In this document: positions 25,841 through 35,112 of the stretch, piece by piece | Layout: every line of letters starts with the position of its first letter | How positions within the stretch are numbered: the stretch's first letter is position 1 | Source: Paraburkholderia podalyriae | GTDB taxonomy: Bacteria; Pseudomonadota; Gammaproteobacteria; Burkholderiales; Burkholderiaceae | Direction of reading: 5' to 3' | DNA length: 64,000 nt | Assembly (NCBI RefSeq): GCF_014397785.1 | Contig: NZ_VZQQ01000012.1 | Span: 62,001 to 126,000 of the forward strand | The notes under the pieces: generated by a model | What the model saw: the letters and a program-made list of their open reading frames with translations, nothing else | What the model was told of the DNA's origin: nothing | Databases searched by the model: none | Translations under genes and position numbers: made by a program

Positions 25841-25871
25841 CTTGCAATATTTTCTGCTGGCCTCACCTATC
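25841..25871 (+). promoter_or_regulatory. possible heat-shock (sigma-32-like) promoter of lon
   Basis: CTTGCAA (25841-25847) resembles the sigma-32 -35 element CTTGAAA, and a C/A/T-rich stretch near 25861-25871 (cctcacctat) could be a degenerate -10. lon is a heat-shock gene in most proteobacteria. The match is imperfect. Confidence 0.3.
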
Positions 25872-25903
25872 GAACGAACTGATTCCACTCATGGGGAAAT
25901 GAA

Positions 25904-28324
25904 ATGTCAGGAACCCAACTCCTCCCGCCGGAACGCATTACGCTGCCGCTGCTCCCGCTGCGCGACGTAGTCGTTTTCCCGCACATGGTGATTCCGCTCT
26001 TCGTAGGCCGCCCAAAGTCGATCAAGGCTCTCGAAGCAGCGATGGAAGGCGGCAAGCACATCATGCTCGTCGCCCAGAAAACGGCTGCGAAAGATGAGCC
26101 GACCGAAAAGGACATGTACGAAGTAGGGTGTATCGCCAACATCCTGCAGATGCTGAAGCTGCCCGACGGTACCGTGAAGGTGCTCGTCGAAGGCTTGCAG
26201 CGCGCGAAGACGCTTTCCATCGAAGAACAGGAAACGCAGTTCTCGTGCGAAGTCATGCCGCTCGAACCCGACCACGCCGACAGCGCTGAAACCGAAGCGC
26301 TGCGTCGCGCGATCGTGTCGCAGTTCGACCAGTATGTGAAGCTGAACAAGAAGATCCCGCCGGAGATCCTGACGTCGCTGTCGGGTATCGACGAGGCCGG
26401 GCGTCTGGCCGACACGATCGCGGCGCATCTGCCGCTCAAGCTCGACCAGAAACAGCACATCCTCGAGATGTTCCCGGTGATCGAGCGCCTCGAGCATCTG
26501 CTCGCGCAACTCGAAGCCGAGATCGACATCCTGCAGGTCGAAAAGCGTATCCGTGGGCGCGTGAAGCGTCAGATGGAGAAGAGCCAGCGCGAGTACTACC
26601 TGAACGAACAGGTCAAGGCGATCCAGAAGGAACTCGGCGAAGGCGAAGAAGGTGCGGATCTCGAAGAACTCGAGAAGCGCATCACGGCTGCCCGCATGCC
26701 GAAGGAAGCGAAGAAGAAGGCCGACGCCGAACTTAAGAAGCTCAAGCTGATGTCGCCGATGTCGGCGGAAGCGACGGTCGTGCGCAACTACATCGACACG
26801 CTGATCGGCTTGCCGTGGCGCAAGAAGAGCAAGGTCAACAACGACCTGTCGAATGCGGAGCGCGTGCTCGACGAAGACCACTTTGGTCTCGAGAAGGTGA
26901 AGGAACGCATTCTCGAGTATCTCGCGGTCCAGCAACGAGTCGACAAGGTCAAGGCGCCGATCCTGTGCCTCGTTGGGCCTCCGGGTGTCGGTAAGACTTC
27001 GCTTGGCCAGTCGATCGCGCGCGCGACGAACCGCAAGTTCGTGCGCATGGCATTGGGCGGCGTGCGTGACGAAGCCGAGATTCGCGGCCACCGTCGCACG
27101 TACATCGGTTCGATGCCGGGCAAGATCCTGCAAAGCCTGACCAAGGTCGGCGTGCGCAATCCGCTTTTCCTGCTCGACGAAGTCGACAAGATGGGCCAGG
27201 ATTTCCGCGGCGATCCGTCGTCGGCGCTGCTTGAAGTGCTCGATCCGGAACAGAACCATACGTTTGCCGATCACTACGTCGAAGTCGACTTCGATCTGTC
27301 GGACGTGATGTTCGTCGCGACGTCGAACTCGCTGAACATTCCGCCGCCGCTGCTCGACCGGATGGAAGTGATCCGTCTGGCGGGTTACACGGAAGACGAG
27401 AAGGTCAGCATCGCGCAGCGTTATCTGTTGCCGAAGCAGAAGAAGAACAACGGCCTGAAGGAAGGCGAGGTCGATGTGACGGAAACTGCGATTCGCGACA
27501 TCATTCGTTACTACACGCGCGAAGCGGGCGTCCGCTCGCTCGAGCGTGAAATTTCGAAGATCTGCCGCAAGGTTGTGAAGATGCTTCTGCTGAAGAAGGC
27601 GGAAGGCGCGGTGAAGGTCGACGGTAGCAACCTCGACACGTTCCTCGGCGTGCGCAAGTACGACTTCGGTCTGGCCGCGAAGGAAAATCAGGTGGGCCAG
27701 GTCACGGGTCTCGCGTGGACGGAAGTGGGCGGCGATTTGCTGACCATCGAAGCCGCGGTGATGCCGGGCAAGGGCAATGTGATCCGCACGGGTTCGCTCG
27801 GCGACGTGATGAAGGAGTCCGTCGAAGCGGCGCGCTCGGTCGTGCGTTCGCGTTCGCGTCGTCTTGGCATCAAGGACGAAGCGTTCGAGAAGCAGGACAT
27901 TCACATCCACGTGCCGGAAGGCGCGACGCCGAAAGATGGTCCTTCGGCCGGTATCGCGATGACGACCGCGCTGGTGTCGGTGTTGACCGGTATCCCGGTG
28001 CGCGCCGATGTCGCGATGACGGGCGAAATCACGCTGCGTGGCGAAGTCCTGCCGATCGGCGGCCTTAAGGAGAAGTTGCTTGCGGCGCATCGGGGTGGCA
28101 TCAAGCTGGTGCTGATTCCGGAAGAGAACGTGAAGGACTTGACGGAGATTCCGGACAACGTGAAGAACGCAATCGAAATCGTGCCGGTCCGCTGGATCGA
28201 CAAGGTGCTCGAGCTTGCGCTCGAACGTGTACCGCAGGCATTGCCGGAAGAAGAGCCGAAGCCTTCGGCGCCGGTTGGGGCTGAGCCGGGCAAGGATGCC
28301 GCGACGGACGTCGTCAAGCACTGA
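25904..28324 (+). CDS. lon: ATP-dependent protease Lon
   Basis: An 806-residue AAA+ serine protease that degrades misfolded and regulatory proteins. An N-terminal substrate-binding domain (LPLLPLRDVVVFPHMVIPLFVGR) and a coiled-coil region precede the ATPase, with Walker A VGPPGVGKTSLGQ and Walker B PLFLLDEVDKM. The protease domain has the catalytic serine in PKDGPSAGIAMTT and a catalytic lysine in the GGLKEKLLAAHR region. A proline/alanine-rich tail follows. Last of the tig-clpP-clpX-lon block; a terminator lies about 70 bp downstream. Confidence 0.98.
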   Translation: MSGTQLLPPERITLPLLPLRDVVVFPHMVIPLFVGRPKSIKALEAAMEGGKHIMLVAQKTAAKDEPTEKDMYEVGCIANILQMLKLPDGTVKVLVEGLQRAKTLSIEEQETQFSCEVMPLEPDHADSAETEALRRAIVSQFDQYVKLNKKIPPEILTSLSGIDEAGRLADTIAAHLPLKLDQKQHILEMFPVIERLEHLLAQLEAEIDILQVEKRIRGRVKRQMEKSQREYYLNEQVKAIQKELGEGEEGADLEELEKRITAARMPKEAKKKADAELKKLKLMSPMSAEATVVRNYIDTLIGLPWRKKSKVNNDLSNAERVLDEDHFGLEKVKERILEYLAVQQRVDKVKAPILCLVGPPGVGKTSLGQSIARATNRKFVRMALGGVRDEAEIRGHRRTYIGSMPGKILQSLTKVGVRNPLFLLDEVDKMGQDFRGDPSSALLEVLDPEQNHTFADHYVEVDFDLSDVMFVATSNSLNIPPPLLDRMEVIRLAGYTEDEKVSIAQRYLLPKQKKNNGLKEGEVDVTETAIRDIIRYYTREAGVRSLEREISKICRKVVKMLLLKKAEGAVKVDGSNLDTFLGVRKYDFGLAAKENQVGQVTGLAWTEVGGDLLTIEAAVMPGKGNVIRTGSLGDVMKESVEAARSVVRSRSRRLGIKDEAFEKQDIHIHVPEGATPKDGPSAGIAMTTALVSVLTGIPVRADVAMTGEITLRGEVLPIGGLKEKLLAAHRGGIKLVLIPEENVKDLTEIPDNVKNAIEIVPVRWIDKVLELALERVPQALPEEEPKPSAPVGAEPGKDAATDVVKH

Positions 28325-28390
28325 GGTTCGAAGCGCATTAGAACGCGCTGACGCCAGAGCATTCCGCAGCAAGGATGCTCGCTGCAGCAG

Positions 28391-28420
28391 AAAACCCGCG
28401 GTCGAGGCCGCGGGTTTTTT
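28391..28420 (+). terminator. rho-independent terminator after lon
   Basis: An 11-bp stem (aaaacccgcgg with ccgcgggtttt), 6-nt loop, then a T run. Confidence 0.88.
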
Positions 28421-28527
28421 ATTGCCCGCACGACTTTGTCGCTGGGTCGCATCGCCAGTCTTTCCGCTGCAACATACTGTGGATGAAAAGGCCCCTCTAA
28501 AACCGCCCTGATCAGGCCCAACCCCGG

Positions 28528-28556
28528 TTGACACAAGGGTTTCGGCCGCTTCTAAT
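28528..28556 (+). promoter_or_regulatory. sigma-70 promoter of hupB
   Basis: A perfect TTGACA (28528-28533), a 17-bp spacer and TCTAAT (28551-28556), one mismatch from consensus. The predicted start near 28563 gives a leader of about 80 nt. This is the best promoter match noticed in the window, fitting an abundant nucleoid protein. Confidence 0.65.
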
Positions 28557-28643
28557 GGGGCGGCCTGGCGTTAGCGCCGGCCGCGTGGCAGGAGGTGCTG
28601 GAAAGCACGTCACAGTTGCTAATAAACATTCACGGGGGTTTGA

Positions 28644-28916
28644 ATGAACAAGACGGAATTGATCGATCACATCGCACAGCAAGCCGACATTTCCAAAGCC
28701 GCGGCCGGCCGTGCGCTCGATGCAGTCATCGCGGGTGTCAAAAGCACGTTGAAGAAGGGCGAGTCGGTCACGTTGGTCGGCTTTGGCACGTTCGCGGTCG
28801 GCAAGCGCACCGCGCGCACCGGACGCAACCCGCGCACGGGCGCCGCGATCAAAATCAAGGCAGCGAAAGTTCCTAAATTTAGGCCTGGAAAAGCTCTGAA
28901 GGATGCGCTAAACTAA
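28644..28916 (+). CDS. hupB: DNA-binding protein HU
   Basis: A 90-residue histone-like nucleoid protein that binds and bends DNA as a dimer. The family pattern is complete: MNKTELIDHIAQQADIS at the N-terminus, the turn GFGTFAVGKR, and the DNA-clasping arm with RTGRNPRTG, ending KVPKFRPGKALKDALN. A gggg ribosome site precedes the ATG. It sits downstream of lon, the usual position of hupB; tRNA-Val and tRNA-Asp follow without an obvious terminator, so readthrough into them is possible. Confidence 0.97.
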   Translation: MNKTELIDHIAQQADISKAAAGRALDAVIAGVKSTLKKGESVTLVGFGTFAVGKRTARTGRNPRTGAAIKIKAAKVPKFRPGKALKDALN

Positions 28917-29016
28917 TCGACTTGCTGCTTGGCGAATCGCTTAACCCGATTGCATCAACGATTCACGGGGAAACAGCGGCAAAGTGGAAAACATATCAAG
29001 CAATGAATCACGAAAC

Positions 29017-29092
29017 GGGTGCTTAGCTCAGTTGGTAGAGCGGCGCCCTTACAAGGCGTAGGTCGGGAGTTCGAGCCTCTCAGCACCCACCA
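29017..29092 (+). tRNA. tRNA-Val(UAC)
   Basis: A 76-nt tRNA with encoded CCA. Acceptor GGGTGCT pairs with AGCACCC; D arm GCTCAGTTGGTAGAGC; anticodon loop CTTACAA with TAC at 29050-29052; T arm gggagTTCGAGCctctc. Confidence 0.97.
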
Positions 29093-29148
29093 GTTTCAGA
29101 TTCGGCAGCAGTGTTTTCGGCAGCGAATGTCGCAAAAACGCAGTATAA

Positions 29149-29225
29149 GGAGTGGTAGTTCAGTCGGTTAGAATACCGGCCTGTCACGCCGGGGGTCGCG
29201 GGTTCGAGTCCCGTCCACTCCGCCA
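29149..29225 (+). tRNA. tRNA-Asp(GUC)
   Basis: A 77-nt tRNA with encoded CCA. Acceptor GGAGTGG pairs with CCACTCC; anticodon stem ccggc/gccgg with loop CTGTCAC and GTC at 29183-29185; T arm GGTTCGAGTCC. It lies 56 bp after tRNA-Val, probably one transcript, and a terminator follows. Confidence 0.97.
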
Positions 29226-29235
29226 GTATCCACGA

Positions 29236-29261
29236 AAGGCGAACTCCGGTTCGCCTTTTTT
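29236..29261 (+). terminator. terminator after the tRNA-Val/tRNA-Asp pair
   Basis: A 9-bp stem (aaggcgaac with gttcgcctt), tetraloop, T run of six. Confidence 0.85.
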
Positions 29262-29311
29262 GTTGCCCGCTGTTGTAAGATCGGGCGTTCTGTTTTTGGC
29301 ACCCCTCACGC

Positions 29312-31246
29312 ATGCTCGATTTTTTCCGCAATCACCAACGCCTGATGATGTTCATGCTCATCCTCGTCATTTTGCCGGGGTTGGGTTTCGTGGGTATTCA
29401 GGGCTTCCGCGGCTTCTTTGACGAAAGTGCAAACGTCGCGAGTGTCAACGGTCACAAGATCACGCGCGTCGAATACGACGATGCGATGCGCCAGCAGATC
29501 GATCGCGGGCGTCAGATGCTCGGCGCGAAGTTCGACATGAAGTCGTTCGACACGCCCGAGCGTCGTCGCCAGATGCTCGACGGCATGATCGAGCAGCGTG
29601 TGCTCGCCGACGAAACGCAGCGTCTGCATCTGACCGCGTCGGACCAAGCGGTGCGCCGCGCGCTGCTGTCCGATCCGGTGATCTCGTCACTGAAGAATCC
29701 CGACGGTTCGATCGACCTCGACCGCTACAAGCAGTTGCTCGCGATGCAGGGCATGACGCCCAATCAATACGACGAGCGGGTACGCTACAACCTTGCGATG
29801 CAACAACTGCCCGCCAGCATCGAGGCGAGCGCGTTCACGTCGAAGACGCTCGCGCAGCACCTGACCGAGTTGGCCCAGCAGCAGCGTGAAGTGCAGGGCA
29901 TCGCGTTCCATCCGCACGACTACGCGGCGAAGATCCAGCCGACCGATGCGCAACTGCAAGCGTATTACGACGCGAATCGCAATGACTTCGCGACGCCCGC
30001 TACCGCGACGATCCAGTACCTGGTGATCTCGCCGGCCACACTGAGCGCATCGGTGCAGCCGAGCGACGCGGACCTCAAGAAGTACTACGACGACAACATC
30101 GCGCACTTCCGCACCGAAGGCGAGGTGCGCGCGAGCCATATCCTGATTACGGCACCGAAGGACGCGAGCGCGGCTGACAAGGCGAAGGCGAAGCAGAAGG
30201 CCGAGGAGTTGCTCGCGCAGCTCAAGGCGCATCCGGACCAGTTCGCCCAGATCGCGGAGCAGAACTCGCAGGACCCGGGTTCCGCATCGAAGGGCGGTGA
30301 CCTCGGTTATTTCGGCCGCGGCATGATCGCGGGCGGCCAGGCGTTCGACGACGCGGTGTTCGCGCTGAAGAAGGACGAAATCAGCGGCATCGTGCAGACC
30401 GACTTCGGTTTTCACATCATCAAGGTCACGGATGTGAAGCCGGCGGTCACGAAGTCGTTCGACGAAGTGAAAGACCAGATCGCCAGGGAACTGAAGACGC
30501 AACTGGCGAGCAAGGCGTTCACCGATAGTTCGGAAGGCTTCACGTCGCTCGTCTACGAAAAGTCCAAGAGCCTGCAGCCGGCCGCGGACAAGTTCAAGCT
30601 GCAGATCCAGACCGCGACGGTCACGCCGCAGCCGGATGCGAAGCTGCCGCCTGACAGCCCGCTGAACAACCCGAAGTTCCTCGGGGCCGTGTTCGCGAAC
30701 GACTCGGTGTCGGCGCACAACAATACGCAGGCCATCGACGTCGGCAACAACACGCTGATCGCCGCGCGCGTCACGGACTACAAGCCCGCTGCCGTGCCCG
30801 CGTTCGACGCGGTGAAGGACGCAGTGCGCCAGAAGGTGATCGCCGGGCAGTCGAACGAAGCGGCGCACAAGGACGGCATCGCGAAGCTGGCCGAGTTCGA
30901 GAAGTCGAAGTCGACCACCGGTTTCTCGTCGCCGCTGAAGGTGTCACGCAATGACGCGCAGGGCGTGCCGCCCGCCGCACTGAGCGCAATCTACACGGTC
31001 GATGCGCAAAAGCTGCCGGCCTACGTCGGTGTCGATCTCGGCGACGACGGCTATGCGATCTATCGCGTGAACCAGATCGTGCCGCCCGCGCCCACCGATG
31101 CACAGCATCTCGCCGCCGCGCAGCAACAGATTGCGCAGGTGGACGCGCAATCGCAGGCCGAAGCCTATCTGAAGGCGCTGCGCGAGCGCTCGAGCGTGAA
31201 GTTCTACGGTACGCCCGACAGCGCCGCGCAAACCGCCGACCAGTAA
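29312..31246 (+). CDS. ppiD: membrane-anchored periplasmic folding factor PpiD
   Basis: A 644-residue SurA-like chaperone tethered to the inner membrane near the Sec translocon. A single N-terminal membrane segment (about 13-33, LMMFMLILVILPGLGFVG) is followed by a SurA-N-like helical domain, a parvulin domain at about residues 265-365 (EVRASHILI; GDLGYFGRGMI; FGFHIIKVTDV) and a long C-terminal chaperone domain. Located in the usual place after hupB. Many PpiD parvulin domains lack measurable isomerase activity. A terminator follows the stop. Confidence 0.95.
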   Translation: MLDFFRNHQRLMMFMLILVILPGLGFVGIQGFRGFFDESANVASVNGHKITRVEYDDAMRQQIDRGRQMLGAKFDMKSFDTPERRRQMLDGMIEQRVLADETQRLHLTASDQAVRRALLSDPVISSLKNPDGSIDLDRYKQLLAMQGMTPNQYDERVRYNLAMQQLPASIEASAFTSKTLAQHLTELAQQQREVQGIAFHPHDYAAKIQPTDAQLQAYYDANRNDFATPATATIQYLVISPATLSASVQPSDADLKKYYDDNIAHFRTEGEVRASHILITAPKDASAADKAKAKQKAEELLAQLKAHPDQFAQIAEQNSQDPGSASKGGDLGYFGRGMIAGGQAFDDAVFALKKDEISGIVQTDFGFHIIKVTDVKPAVTKSFDEVKDQIARELKTQLASKAFTDSSEGFTSLVYEKSKSLQPAADKFKLQIQTATVTPQPDAKLPPDSPLNNPKFLGAVFANDSVSAHNNTQAIDVGNNTLIAARVTDYKPAAVPAFDAVKDAVRQKVIAGQSNEAAHKDGIAKLAEFEKSKSTTGFSSPLKVSRNDAQGVPPAALSAIYTVDAQKLPAYVGVDLGDDGYAIYRVNQIVPPAPTDAQHLAAAQQQIAQVDAQSQAEAYLKALRERSSVKFYGTPDSAAQTADQ

Positions 31247-31268
31247 GCGTTACCTGCCCGTCACAAAG

Positions 31269-31296
31269 AAAAGCCCCGCAGATGCGGGGCTTTTTT
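31269..31296 (+). terminator. rho-independent terminator after ppiD
   Basis: An 11-bp stem (aaaagccccgc with gcggggctttt), 4-nt loop, T run of six. Symmetrical A/T runs may also terminate the convergent lipoprotein gene. Confidence 0.88.
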
Positions 31297-31318
31297 GTCT
31301 ACAGCCCGAGCGACAGCT

Positions 31319-31660
31319 TCAAAGACAGCCGCTGATCGCACTGGTGGCGTTGCTGCCGCCAGCGCCGCTAGCGCGGAAACCGACCCACGTGCCCCTGCCG
31401 CTATACGACGGACGGACCACCGCGGCCGCGCCGTTGGGCGGTTGCTGGCCCGGGACGTAGACGTCCATTGCCTGATCGTTGGCAAGCGTATTTTGCAAGA
31501 CCACCTGTTGTTGCGAGCTATCCGCCCATTTCTGCGCAATGCAGGTTGCGACGGCGCGAGGCGGCTGCTGGCTTTGACCGACCGACTGAACGCCGGCCGG
31601 CGGTTGAGCCGCGCAGGCCGAGATGGCGACGGTCAAAGCGATTAACGGTAAATATTTCAA
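31319..31660 (-). CDS. small putative lipoprotein (113 aa)
   Basis: The N-terminus MKYLPLIALTVAISACAA has a short basic n-region, hydrophobic core and a lipobox ending at a cysteine near residue 16, so a lipid-modified envelope protein is expected. The mature region is Gln/Pro/Ala rich with a more ordered centre (TCIAQKWADSSQQQVVLQNTL) and two further cysteines that could form a disulfide. I do not recognise a named family. Convergent with ppiD, downstream of the arylesterase gene on the same strand. Confidence 0.7.
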   Translation of the reverse strand: MKYLPLIALTVAISACAAQPPAGVQSVGQSQQPPRAVATCIAQKWADSSQQQVVLQNTLANDQAMDVYVPGQQPPNGAAAVVRPSYSGRGTWVGFRASGAGGSNATSAISGCL

Positions 31661-31777
31661 CGTTATCTCCTCAGAAGTCGCTCACGAATGAGCCGGGTGG
31701 CACGGGATTCGAATGTATCGAATGTGTCGGCGATCCGTGCTCCCCCAAGTTCCGGAAACAAGTCGTTAGCAGGCTTT

Positions 31778-32482
31778 TCAGTGCGGCGAACTTGTGCGAA
31801 GGAGTGGCTTGACAGCGGGCCACACGTTGTTGAGTAGCAGCGGCTGTGCCTGCTGCGTCGGGTGGAACTGATCGGCCTGGAACATGTCCGGTTTGTCCGC
31901 GATGCCGGCGAGCAGAAACGGCACGAGTGGCAGATGGAACTCCTTCGACAACTGGCCGTATAGGCCGTGGAACTTTTGCGTATAGTCAGGGCCGTAATTG
32001 GGCGGCACGTACATGCCGATGAGCACGACCTTCGCGTGGCCTTGTTGCGCCTGTTCGATGATTGTGCGCAGGTTGTCCTCGGTCGTGGAGAGCGGCACGC
32101 CGCGCAATGCGTCGTTGGCGCCGAGCTCGACGATTACGATGCTCGGCTTCAGCCGTTCCATCAGCGCGGGCAGACGCGCGCGTCCGCCGCTCGTCGTGTC
32201 GCCGCTGATGCTCGCATTGGCGACGCTATAATCGATCCGCTCCTGGGCGAGCCGCTGACGCATCAACGCGACCCAGCCCGTATCGCGGGGCAGACCGTAC
32301 TCGGCGGAGATGCTGTCGCCGAGTACGACGATTACCGGCTTCGCGGGTTCGGGCGCATTTGCCGCGTGAGCCTGCAACGGTAATGAAACCAGCGCGGCGG
32401 CCATCATGGCCGCACCGAATGCCGCAGTCAGCGCCGCGGCGCGAGGGGCGATGGCGCGCACTTTCAACCTACGCTTCACCAT
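31778..32482 (-). CDS. SGNH-hydrolase arylesterase/thioesterase (TesA-like)
   Basis: A 234-residue exported esterase of the GDSL/SGNH family, related to TesA/lysophospholipase L1. The nucleophile block I is VVLGDSISAEYGL, block II glycine lies in SISGDTTSGG, block III is ELGANDALRG, and block V is ADQFHPT with the catalytic Asp and His. Residues 1 to about 40 form a long signal peptide (MVKRRLKVR start, cleavage near AHA). The start at 32482 overlaps the start codon of the divergent ATPase gene in the shared tetranucleotide CATG; an upstream in-frame start at 32527 also exists. The tesA/ybbA divergent arrangement is common in proteobacteria. Confidence 0.9.
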   Translation of the reverse strand: MVKRRLKVRAIAPRAAALTAAFGAAMMAAALVSLPLQAHAANAPEPAKPVIVVLGDSISAEYGLPRDTGWVALMRQRLAQERIDYSVANASISGDTTSGGRARLPALMERLKPSIVIVELGANDALRGVPLSTTEDNLRTIIEQAQQGHAKVVLIGMYVPPNYGPDYTQKFHGLYGQLSKEFHLPLVPFLLAGIADKPDMFQADQFHPTQQAQPLLLNNVWPAVKPLLRTSSPH

Positions 32483-33170
32483 GCCAAACAGAACTGATCC
32501 AGTCATTGAAGTGCGGGGTTTGTGCAAGAAGGTTAAGGATGCGACGGGCGAACTGACGATTCTCGATCACATCGATCTTGCCATCGATGCCGGCAGCAGT
32601 GTGGCGATCGTCGGTGCATCCGGCTCGGGCAAGTCTACGCTGCTCGGCTTGCTTGCCGGATTGGACAGCGCCAGCGCGGGCTCGGTTCGGCTGCTCGGCC
32701 GCGAACTCGGCGAGCTCGACGAAGACGGGCGCGCCGCGTTGCGCAGCGGCGCGGTCGGTTTCGTGTTCCAGTCGTTTCAATTGATGCCGCATTTGACCGC
32801 GCTCGAAAACGTCACGTTGCCGCTCGAGCTGCAAGGCGGCATCGGCACACGCGAGGCCGCCGCGCGTGCGCGCGAGCTGCTCGAACAGGTCGGGCTCGCG
32901 CAGCGTACCGGTCATTATCCGAAGCTGTTGTCGGGCGGAGAGCAGCAGCGCGTGGCGCTCGCGCGCGCGTTCGTCACGCGCCCGGCGATCCTGTTCGCCG
33001 ACGAACCCACCGGCAGTCTCGACGCGGCCACTGGGCACGCGGTCATCGATCTGATGTTCGAGTTGAATCGCGCGCATGGCGCGACGCTCGTGCTTGTCAC
33101 ACATGACATCGAACTCGCGCGCCGTTGCGATACGACGGTGACGATCGAAGCGGGGCGGCTCGCTGGATGA
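32481..33170 (+). CDS. ABC transporter ATP-binding protein (LolD/YbbA family)
   Basis: A 229-residue ATPase of the MacB/LolD/YbbA group. Walker A is GASGSGKSTLLG, Q-loop FVFQSFQLMP, signature LSGGEQQRVALARAF, Walker B AILFADEPTGSLD and the switch histidine in LVLVTHDIE. The start ATG at 32481 overlaps the divergent esterase's ATG. In the usual ybbA-ybbP arrangement a large permease follows; here the next gene is convergent pgi, so the membrane partner must be encoded elsewhere or be missing. Confidence 0.92.
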   Translation: MPNRTDPVIEVRGLCKKVKDATGELTILDHIDLAIDAGSSVAIVGASGSGKSTLLGLLAGLDSASAGSVRLLGRELGELDEDGRAALRSGAVGFVFQSFQLMPHLTALENVTLPLELQGGIGTREAAARARELLEQVGLAQRTGHYPKLLSGGEQQRVALARAFVTRPAILFADEPTGSLDAATGHAVIDLMFELNRAHGATLVLVTHDIELARRCDTTVTIEAGRLAG

Positions 33171-33221
33171 TCTAACGGACCGCAGTCTTGCGCTCGCATG
33201 CCTCGAGCTGCCGTCGTCGAA

Positions 33222-33250
33222 GCAAAAACAAAGCGGGCCGTAGCCCGCTT
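33222..33250 (-). terminator. terminator between ABC ATPase and pgi
   Basis: A perfect 8-bp stem (aagcgggc with gcccgctt) and 4-nt loop. The T-rich tract is on the minus-strand side, so it mainly serves pgi. Confidence 0.75.
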
Positions 33251-33302
33251 CAGGTTTCCAGTGGCCGCTATCGCGCGCTACTGCGCATTTCAAACTGCCA
33301 AC

Positions 33303-34925
<1,623 letters not shown>

Positions 34926-35112
34926 AGCGTCCGTCTAACCAAGGGGCACGAAGGAAGGTGCGCGCATGAAGCTCTGACGCGCGGCGCAGGCAATCAGTAT
35001 AGCGGGGATGCGTGACGGGCAGCGGTGCGTTGCGCGCGTTCGCCATGATTGGGCTGGCGATGTTTCAGCGGTGCGAACTGGCGATGCGAACAACCCGCGC
35101 GCGATACGTCCG

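Larger units (their letters stand above)
28325..28643. other. intergenic region, 319 bp, between lon and hupB
   Basis: It holds the lon terminator (28391-28420) and a well-formed hupB promoter (28528-28556). No additional gene is seen. Confidence 0.6.

Noticed and set aside
25907..28534. An 875-codon minus-strand open frame opposite lon
   Set aside because: It is antisense of lon, with low-complexity His/Arg/Asp composition and no domain. Lon is unambiguous on the plus strand.
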